Assembly: GCA_013399115.1 (NCBI GenBank)
Contig: VXAA01006085.1
Span: forward strand, 7,408-71,407
DNA from: Anseranas semipalmata
Taxonomy: Eukaryota; Chordata; Aves; Anseriformes; Anseranatidae
DNA: 64,000 bases
Direction of reading: 5' to 3'
The translations under genes were made by a program, and so were the position numbers. The notes below the pieces were generated by a model that saw nothing but the letters and a program-made list of their open reading frames with translations, did not search any database and had not been told where the DNA came from. Of this stretch, positions 48,401 to 64,000 are shown piece after piece (the stretch's first letter is position 1; every line of letters starts with the position of its first letter).

Positions 48401-51400
48401 CATGCTCTTCTCATGCGCACTGACCATGATGGCTTCAGAGATCCGAGAGGACATGATGACTGTTGGTGCTGGATGGAGAAACGTCTGCATGGGTATCACA
48501 CCTAGGTGCAGATCTGCAAGCCAGGCCTTGCATGGATACTTCTAGTTCTCTCCCTTTGAGATTAAGCTTACAGAGGTTTTGTACAAAGCATTTTGACCCA
48601 AGATTGACTTTTTTCCTCTTCTTTACTCAGATAACTTCATTTATCTATTCATAGCAAATCATTTATAACTGTACAAGTAGCTAATGCGTTGCATATTCCG
48701 AGTGAAAACAGCTACCTGAGTCATGTCTATTTTACAGATTTGTGCTAGCATTGATGAAAAGAAAAATCCCTGAGTGGTGCAATTTATCAAAAGAAGCCCT
48801 AGTGCAAGTGCAATTACATCAGAAAAACTAATCATTCCTGATAGAGCTTTCCCTGCTTGTGGAAGATTTCCTGACATAAATATAAAGCATACCTTTGCAC
48901 ACACAGCTACATTACACCGTGTGTTTTGTTACATGGGTACAGTCCTATGTGCCCCCACACAGGTGAAGTGCTGCTCACCCCAGATGCATTCTGTCCTTGG
49001 GGCGCGTAGGGCTTCCTGCAGTCCCTCTGGAGTACAGTTTGTCTTGATTGGTACTGCTATTTAAATAGAAATAAAGGTCAACAAGCAAACAAAACGCAAC
49101 CCTATTGTTGTTTGCAGCTACGCAGCCGTATTAATGACCCCATCCCGATCCCTCCCTTCCCGTCCTGCTCAGTCCCAGCTTCTGCTTCCTCTCTCTGCGT
49201 GAGAAAGCATGCTCCAGCACGGGCAACACCCTGTCCTGCTGCTGACGGTCTCTGCAGCAAGGATGTTTCTCATGCCTCCTCTTCCAAGCTTCCCTAAGCC
49301 CACCAGAAGTTAAACACCCCAGTTAGGTGAAGGCATTTTGCGCTCCAGCAAAGCTGTAAGCGTGACAACAGCTCAACAGACTCTTCAATGTTTTTTCCCC
49401 ATAATAGCAAAACATCCTCCTACGACTAGAACAAACAATGCCAGTGAAAGCACAGCTCTGCTGGTATTTCTAAACCACAGGCGTCTGCTAACACAGCCAT
49501 GTCAGACTTGCATCCTCCCACCTAACGCATCGCAACAAAAGCTCATACTCATCTTTCAGAGAACACAGCTCTCAGATAGGCACTTTTATAAACCTCTGTT
49601 GGCTTCCACAGTACTGATTCAGCTGGAAACCATTTTCAAACAAATGAATCCCGCCCTTGCTTTTTGTCTCTACGAGTGCAGCACATCTGTGCCCATTGCT
49701 TCAGGTAACCCCACAGCTTCTCATTCCCCCAGGTAACCAACCTCTTGCATTTTCTGTCATTGACACCTTCAATGGTTTTTTCATGCCAAAACTCGCCCCT
49801 TGGCTCTTCCCACTGCAAGACTTCAACTAGAGAGTGAGGGAAGACTTGGAGCTTTTGCCACACTTTGCAAGCCCAGATCATGCACGTACATCGGCTGGGG
49901 ACAATAACCTTGCAGATACAGAGACCTACCGAACATCAGAGGCTGTGTGGCACACAGGGAGCACCACAGCCCCCTGCACAAAACAAACACGGTGGCATAT
50001 GATGGTGGTGCTTCTTTGATTTTGCTCCTCTGATGGCAAGCTGCGTCCCAGCACTAGGACTCACTTTCTTTTTTTTAAAGGAGTTTTTATAATATTTGCA
50101 AAAATAATTGTCCAAAAAGGTCATTTTTACACTATCAATTTTCTGGAATCCATTGGGCTTGAAATGTGCTTTTCCTCAGCATAGCACAGCTATGTTTGTT
50201 TATTATACCCTTTGTCAATTAGAAAAACAAAAAATAAGAAAGAAGCCCAAGCAGTTCCTAGCGCTAGTTTTTTTCCACAGATTTGTGTCCCATGCTTTAT
50301 AGACTTTTTCTAAGAGGACAGAAGTTCCAGCAGGAGCTTTTTCTGGACTCAGGGTGTTTTAGGTCTTCTCATACAAACTGCTTGGCATTTAATAAGATGT
50401 GAGCATCTGCTGGGAGCTTTCTCTCATTCAGCATAAGTTTCTCTCTCCTTCTCCAACGTTTATTTTCACACTACCGATAGAAATACATTTCCCTCCACTG
50501 GTCAACAGACTCAAAAGCTATTAGGGACACAGGCGTGCAGCACGTTCATGTAAACCTTCTGTCTGTAAGAACAAATCTGTTTCTCCCCACCACCACCACT
50601 CCTTCAGCAGCATCGCTGGCTGGTGTCTCCAGCAAAGGGTACACCTCAGATCACAAAGTTTCTTACTGAGTTTTATTTTGAAAACAAGATAAAGACAGTG
50701 CAAGGCTTAGTTAAAAAAAAAAAAAAAAGTTTCATGTTTAACTTATGGAAAATAGGAATGGCATGCCCACAAAAAGGTAGGAAACATGCTTTAAAGTACT
50801 TCAGCACAAATCTCAAAGAACGAACTAGTAACCATTTCCTGACATATACTTGACCTTCATGCAAGCACACAATTTCAACATCCTGAATGTTTGTAGCTAA
50901 AGTTTTCCCAGTGGATTTTCCAACTTGCTTAGATCTATACCAAAGTGTAGCTACATAAATGTAATTTATCCATACATGTCTAACCTGTATCTACATGAGG
51001 TTTTAGTTGATGTTGTTCATGACTGCCATACACCACCAAGAATGTATTAAACAAGCCCACCTTTTGGAAAGTAACAATTACACCTTTCTTTTTTCATATA
51101 ATACACCTATACTAAGACTAAACTGCAAACTAAGCCAAGTGCAGAAGAAGGAAAAAACGTGTATTTAAGAAACTTCCTTTAAAACAAATTATTTTATCTC
51201 AATCCAAACATTCACAATAGCAGGAAGTTGGATGATAGCACGCTTACAATTATATAATAGCTCCAAAACCAGTAAAGCATCCTCCCAGTATATTAATAAA
51301 AGATGAAAATAAGATGAGTGCAAAGCCTCTTGACTGAATTCACATAAGACAAAAGATTTGGACACCTATGGTGCATATTATCTAAAAACAGATTTAAACA

Positions 51401-51849
51401 GTAAATATTCTATTAAACATTCCTACTTTCCTGATAAATCAATGCTCAAAATTTGGTTGGAAGGACCGGTCAGTTCCCATATCATGAAAGCTCAGAAATG
51501 GATTTGGGGGGAGATTTTCCAGCCTTGTTTTTGAGTGTTACTCCCTTTTTTCCACTAACATAATTTTTCTCACAACCAGCTTCAAAACAGCGGGTAATAT
51601 GATACATCCTACCCTGCACTCTCTCCCCCATAAAAGTTGCCATACAAAGATCTCAATCATATCAAAAATTTCAAACTCACTGGCATGATACAGACTGGCA
51701 TTAGCAATATTTGAGCTAGCTCCAAATTAACTGGCAAAGCTCAACGATGCAGCCCAGCATCATGTAGTGGTAGCTCATGTCCCAGAACTGGATAGTGATC
51801 AGCCCCACTTATATTGCTTATACGGGTTCTGGATTCAAGGTTGGCTTGG
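45426..51849. other. Intergenic region upstream of RB1
   Basis: About 6.4 kb between the RB1 CpG island and the CR1 block. No identified exon. A GC-richer patch at 47385-47700 is open in two frames, and 48157-48904 has overlapping frames on both strands, but neither shows a known protein family. Confidence 0.65.
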
Positions 51850-54090
51850 AGCAGTCCAAGAGAGCTGATTGATTTTCAAGGATCACCTCCTCCAAGTTCG
51901 AGAATGGTCCATTCTCACTTGGAGAAAGTCAAGTAATGGTGGCAGGAGGTCTACCTGGAAGAACAAGGAGTTCCTCACAGAACTAAAACATGAAAAGGAA
52001 GGGTACAAGAGGTGGGATCAGGTCAGGTCAGGAGGAATATGGAGACACTGCTCAAACGTGCAGGAATGGGGTTAGTTAGGAAAGCCAAACCCCACCTGGA
52101 GTTGAATCTGACAAGGGACATGAAGGGCAACAAGAAGGGCTTCTGCAGATATATCAGCAGCGAAAGGAAAACTAGGGCAAATGTAGGTCTGTTGCTGAAT
52201 GGGACAGTGGCCCTGGTGACAAAGAACATGAAAAAGGCTGCGGTACCCCCAGGGAATGGCATCTCAGGGAAAGGCTGAGGCAGGTAGGACGCAAGGGAAT
52301 GGCACGATAGGACCCAAGGGAACGGCATGGAGCTGTGACGGGGGAGGGTCAGGCTGGGTGTTAGGAAAAGGTTCTCCACCGAGAAGGCGGTCGGGCACTG
52401 GAACAGGCTCCCCAGGGCAGTGGTCATGACACCGAGCCTATCAGAGTTCAAGAAATATTGGGATATTCTATGATTCTATGATACTCAATGCCTTCTTATT
52501 GGTCTTTAGTTGTAAGATCTGTGTCCAGGAATTGTAGTCTCCCATGATGGAACAGTAAAGTCTGGAGCAATAAGGACTTACCCTTGGTGAAGAAGGACGA
52601 GACTATGGAGCATTTAAACAAACTGGACATATATAAGCTCATGGGACATGATGGATGCACCCATGAGTGCTGTGGGAACTCGATGACATTGCGAGGCCAC
52701 TCTTGATGATTCTTGAAAGATCACAGTGATCAGGAGAGGTTCCTGAAGACTGGAAGAGAGCAAACGTTGCTCCTATATTAAAGAAGGTCATGAAGGATCC
52801 AGGAACTACAGGCTGGGCAGCCTCACCTAGATTTCTGGGAAGGTGATGGGGGAAATTCTCCTGGAAGCCATTTCCAAACATTAGTAAGACAAGAAGGCGA
52901 TTGTGAGTAGTCAGCATTGATTTACAAGGAGAAATCATGCCTGACCAACCTGACTGACTTCTGCAATTAAATGCTTAGTAGATGAAGGGAGAGAAGTGGA
53001 TGCTGTTTATGTTGACTTTATCAAGGCTTCCGACACTCAAAGTGATGAAGTACAGACTAGACAAATGCACAGTAAGGTGGACTGAAAACTGGCTGAAAAG
53101 CCCGTCCCAGAGGTTTGTGATTAGTGGCATGAAGTCTAGGCAGAGGCCAGCCATGAATGGTGCACCCCAGGGGTTCAATACTGAGGCCATTTCTGTTTCA
53201 TATGATGATTAGTGGCCTGGATGACAGGACAGAGTGCACCATCAGCAAGTTTGCAGCTGACACAAAACTGGAAGGAGTGGTTGATAGACCAGATTGGTGT
53301 GCCGCCATGCAGAGGGACCTCAACAGGCTGGAGAAATGGGCTGACAGGAATGCCATTATGTTCAGCAAGGGAAATGCAAAGTCCTGCCCCTGGGGACGAA
53401 CAACCCCATTCACCAGTACAGGCTGGGGGACACCCAGCTGGAAAGCAGCTCTGCAGAAAAGGACCTGGGGGTCCTGGTAGACAACAAATTGACCACAAGC
53501 CAGAAATGTGCCCTTGCACCAAAGAAGGCAAACAGCCTCCTGAGCTGTGCTTGGAAGAGTGTTGCCAGTAGGTTGAGGGAGGTGATTCTTCCCCCCAGCT
53601 CAACACTGGTTGGCACATCTAAAGTGCTGGGTCCCGTGCTGGGCTCCCCAGGACAAGAGAGACATGGACATACTAGAGTATGTCCAAAGGCCCATGAAGG
53701 TGATTAGTGGATTTGAACATGAGAGACTGAAAGAGCTGAGACCGTTCAGCCTGGAGAAGAGAAGGTTCAGGGGGTTCTTATCCACATGTATAAATGCCTG
53801 ACTGGAGCAGGAAAAGAAGTCATGAGACAGACTTCTTAGTAAGAAGGACGAGAGACAACAGGCACAAATTGAAATACAAGAAATAGCATTTAAACATAGT
53901 AAAGTTTTTCACTGGGAGGGTGGTTGAGCACTGGCACAGGTTGCCCAGAGAGGTTGTGGAATCTCCAACCTTGGAGATACTCAAAACCCAACTGGACACA
54001 GCTCAGGGTCTAGCTAACTGTGCTCTGAGCAGGAGGCTGGAATAGACGATCTCCACAGGCTCCTTTCAACCTCAGTAACTGAACAATGTT
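51850..54090 (+). mobile_element. Long CR1 LINE (5'-truncated, ORF2 decayed), interrupted by another CR1
   Basis: From CAGTCCAAGAGAGCTGATTG the sequence follows the CR1 ORF2 region: the segment ahead of the reverse transcriptase, then the transcriptase itself, the C-terminal MKVISGFEHERLKELRPFSL motif and the 3' UTR ending near 54090. It is interrupted at 52247-52481 by a second CR1 3' end. Its reading frame is broken by several frameshifts. The catalytic FADD box reads FAAD at 53250-53261, so it cannot be active. It lies antisense to both ITM2B and RB1, and its end is about 250 bp from the ITM2B polyadenylation site. Confidence 0.93.
52247..52481 (+). mobile_element. CR1 3' fragment nested inside the older CR1
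   Basis: Begins after CGGTAC at 52241-52246 with CCCCAGGGAATGGC, runs through GGGTCAGGCTGGGTGTTAGG (CR1 3' UTR) and ends in TATTCTATGATTCTATGA. Directly after it the host element resumes with TACTCAATGCCTTCTTATTG. It includes a short imperfect duplication of the AAGGGAATGGCA unit near 52290-52330. Confidence 0.85.
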
Positions 54091-54290
54091 ATGAAAATAT
54101 GTACAAACTTCATACTGTAAGGTTGTTCTTTCCCTATATATTTGTACAGGCTGGAATAGTGGTGAACTGGTTGCTTTAGGAATCTGTACTTTATCTTACT
54201 AATGCACAAATCAAGAGCTTAACACACTCATGTAATGAACACTCCTGCCTCTCAGCTGGGTCAACCTGACTTACAGCACACTCAGCTGTG

Positions 54291-54328
54291 GAAGAAAATA
54301 CAAGACTAGCAGAAGAAAATACAAGACT
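54291..54328 (-). repeat. Tandemly duplicated U/GU-rich downstream element
   Basis: A 17-base unit is present twice with a period of 21 (54291-54307 and 54312-54328), identical in both copies. On the ITM2B strand it reads as a U-rich and GU-containing tract just past the poly(A) signal. Confidence 0.7.
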
Positions 54329-54334
54329 TTTAGA

Positions 54335-54958
54335 CAAACAGGTTTATAAGATTTATTTTCCATTGCACATACATGGATTATATACAAGTTAGTAACATAA
54401 GTTACTACTTAATTTTCTAAAAGATTGTTACAGCAAACACTTGCCATTTTAAAACATCAAGTCAGAAATCAATCTAAAAAGGTAAATATGACAATATTTT
54501 AAAAACGAAACAAATTGCACTTAGGGAGTCAAATACAGATTTGTCTATATGCTGTAACAAACTATATAGCAGGTAAATATTACAGTTAGAAGTAGCTCTT
54601 GCAGTCCATTTGTACATTAATAATTCTTTTCAATTTTACTTAATTAAAAACTGGTGGATAATTCAAAGACTTTATCTTCTTCCTAGTATTCAAGATTCAT
54701 CACATGAAATGCACTAGCAACTAAGTCTTTATACAATTGCTATTCAAATATAAGAACACCACCACACCTGAAAATAAGGAAAAAATTAAAACATATTGAT
54801 TTAAATGTATCATGAGATGACAAGTATAGCAGGTGTTCAGCAATAAAGCCCTGTCCACTACTTACATAAAAGAAGATTTAAAAAAATAATCACTGCACAC
54901 AATACAAAGGGTGGGGTCATACTGTAGTTTAAGTCTCCTGTAACAGTAATATTCCTCC
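54335..54958 (-). other. ITM2B: ITM2B 3' UTR
   Basis: About 620 bases of AT-rich sequence between the stop codon and the first canonical poly(A) signal on the minus strand. No other AATAAA occurs on this strand between them. The exact cleavage point, some 10-25 bases beyond the signal, is inferred. Confidence 0.65.
54352..54357 (-). terminator. ITM2B: ITM2B poly(A) signal AATAAA
   Basis: AATAAA on the minus strand (TTTATT on plus). It is followed 24-40 nt later by a U/GU-rich element, GTCTTGTATTTTCTTC, which is repeated once more (54291-54307 and 54312-54328). Together these make a good cleavage and polyadenylation site. Confidence 0.75.
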
Positions 54959-62459
<7,501 letters not shown>

Positions 62460-62877
62460 CTAAAAATAGTAAACAAGCCAGCAACAAAAACATCAGTAAG
62501 CTTGTTAGAAGTTTAGAACTAATATTCTCAAAGCACTATGGAGAAGAAAAACTTGTCAGACTAGATGAAATATTTTCCCTTTAATTTGATTCACACACGC
62601 AGACCAAAGTAGGAGACAGTTGCTATCTACAACAGGACTATGGGTAAAGCCTTGATTCTACTGAACCCAGTGGGAGGCCTTCCTTTGAGTTCAAGGAAGA
62701 CAGGATCCCAAAAGCACGTTCTTAAAATCTAGTCTTCTGCTTTGTACCCATTATCTGTGGCATTATTTTTAGAAAGAATAACAAATTCTTATGATATAAC
62801 TGCAGTCAATAGCTACAATTTAAAACACTGAAACTGGTCACGAGATTTGCTTTCTAAAGCTGATTTAACTCTGAATT

Positions 62878-62958
62878 TGGTCCTGCTTTGAGAAGGGGGT
62901 TGGACCAGGTGACATCCAGAAAATCCTTCCAAGCTAAATTATTCTGTGATTCTATGAA
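62878..62958 (+). mobile_element. CR1 LINE 3' end fragment
   Basis: GGGTTGGACCAGGTGACATC, TCCTTCCAAGCTAAATTATT and a CTGTGATTCTATGA tail, the terminal 80 bp of CR1. Confidence 0.85.
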
Positions 62959-63635
62959 GCTGTTTAGTTTTACAAGGCTTGAGAAGTTTTGAAAGTCAGT
63001 TTCTAAAATAAATTACTTTTTGTTGTGAATAGTTTTTAAAGGCAAAAAGGTAACCAAAAGAAATCAAACAGTTCATGTCCTTCTCTCACAGTACACACAG
63101 TAGGTCACCTAAACAGAGTGTAAAATAAACTCCAAAGTCAGAGGAAGTCATATACCAAATTTATAGGCCAGATAGTTTTTGAAACATATACCTTATTGCT
63201 CAGCACATGCACATGCCAGCAATTTAGAACTTTACATAGAAAACACATCTCCAGTGCAATGTTAGCACAATTCCTGAATGTTTCCTTCAACCCAGATCTT
63301 CCTCATGAACAAGTACCACAGGTTTGAATTAAACGGTACTTCCAATTTCAGCTAGCTGGCATGTGAAAGGTGGAGCAGGTGCTAAACACTGATGAGACAG
63401 AAGTTATAATGCAGCAGGCCTTCAGCTGCTCTGAGCTTGCTAATCCACCAAGATACGCTATGCTGTCCGAGCACTGTTTGCAGCACTCCCGCTCCCCTGC
63501 ACATCAGGTTAACTTGATAGCCAAAGAGACCAGAAAGTGCAATTTCAACTGGAATTTCTCATGTTTAATCACTTTGCTTTCTACATCAGTAACTACCAAA
63601 ATGAGGGAAAAGTCCTAACAACAGGGACAAGAACA

Positions 63636-63910
63636 GAGAATTTCTACCTTACAGTTGTGTGCACTAACCAGTGAGCTAGAGGGATTCAAATTTTGCTGAT
63701 GCTTTCACCCTTTCTGACCTTGTGAATCCTGCAACCCAGCACAGCTTCAGCAGGAGGGAGGGTGCACTCACCCAAATTGGGCAACAGCCCAGCAAGTCTA
63801 GTGTGACCCAGTGACAATTCCCCCAGAAGAAGACAATATTTAACTCGCATCTCCCATGTTCCAGGTAAATGCTCCACTTCCCTGGCACCACTGCCTTCAC
63901 AGGCCTCCTC
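63636..63910 (-). mobile_element. Possible ancient tRNA-derived repeat
   Basis: On the minus strand CTAGCTCACTGGTTAGTGCA resembles a tRNA A-box region. Further upstream TTACCTGGAACATGGGAGAT resembles the ACCTGGGAGGTGGGAGACC motif that accompanies it in an old amniote repeat I recall from reptile genomes. It is strongly diverged, with uncertain limits and family. Confidence 0.3.
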
Positions 63911-64000
63911 TTGCAGCGGTGCCAATAGTTAAAATACGTTTTGTCAGAGGTCTAATCTTGTCAATGCGGATTAGACTTGACAGAGCATGTTTAACCACGC

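Larger units (their letters stand above)
62460..64000 (-). other. ITM2B: ITM2B intron 2, part
   Basis: Intronic sequence before exon 3, running off the window. It carries a CR1 tail and a possible tRNA-derived fossil. No membrane-segment exon is visible. Confidence 0.75.

Noticed and set aside
48157..48904. Overlapping 60-114 codon open frames on both strands, some with hydrophobic stretches
   Set aside because: No recognisable family, no splice-site logic linking the pieces, and open frames on both strands suggest chance.
52023..52451. 142-codon minus-strand open frame
   Set aside because: It is the antisense shadow of the nested CR1 and its host.
62460..64000. ITM2B exon 2 (membrane segment) sought here
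   Set aside because: No hydrophobic segment resembling the ITM2B membrane helix with splice sites occurs on the minus strand; it must lie beyond the window.

Overview
The window is vertebrate nuclear DNA, and almost certainly avian. Genes are split into short exons with GT-AG introns, the interspersed repeats are CR1 LINEs ending in ATTCTATGATTCTA-type tails, and the proteins read as bird forms of known vertebrate genes. It is not bacterial or viral. Two genes are certain, both on the minus strand and head to tail in the conserved order ITM2B, then RB1 (as on human 13q14).

Layout from high to low coordinate, which is the direction of transcription. 62459-54959 holds ITM2B exons 3-6, with the stop codon, 3' UTR and a poly(A) signal at 54352-54357; exons 1-2 lie beyond position 64000. 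About 9 kb of intergenic DNA follows. It contains a long CR1 (51850-54090) that has a second CR1 inserted inside it. The RB1 CpG island and first exon sit at about 44630-45430, mostly hidden by a 469-base run of N (44876-45344). RB1 exons 2-17 run from 44841 down to 16057, every exon in frame and every junction phase consistent. The lowest 16 kb is RB1 intron 17, which runs off the window; exons 18-27 are not here.

The visible RB1 exons encode the whole N-terminal cyclin-fold region after exon 1 and nearly all of pocket A, about 524 codons. The visible ITM2B exons encode the lumenal half of the protein: linker, BRICHOS domain, furin site and the secreted C-terminal peptide.

Points of most interest: RB1 intron 15 is 75 nt, divisible by three and free of stops; exons 1 and 2 may be separated by only 28 nt; the exon 12 polypyrimidine tract is a microsatellite; the Ser249-Pro kinase site is lost; two CR1 copies share an unusual 5' tail; one CR1 is nested in another; the GU/U-rich element after the ITM2B poly(A) signal is duplicated; and an unidentified exon-like segment lies in ITM2B intron 4. 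I found no tRNA or rRNA gene, no CRISPR array and no intact mobile-element gene.
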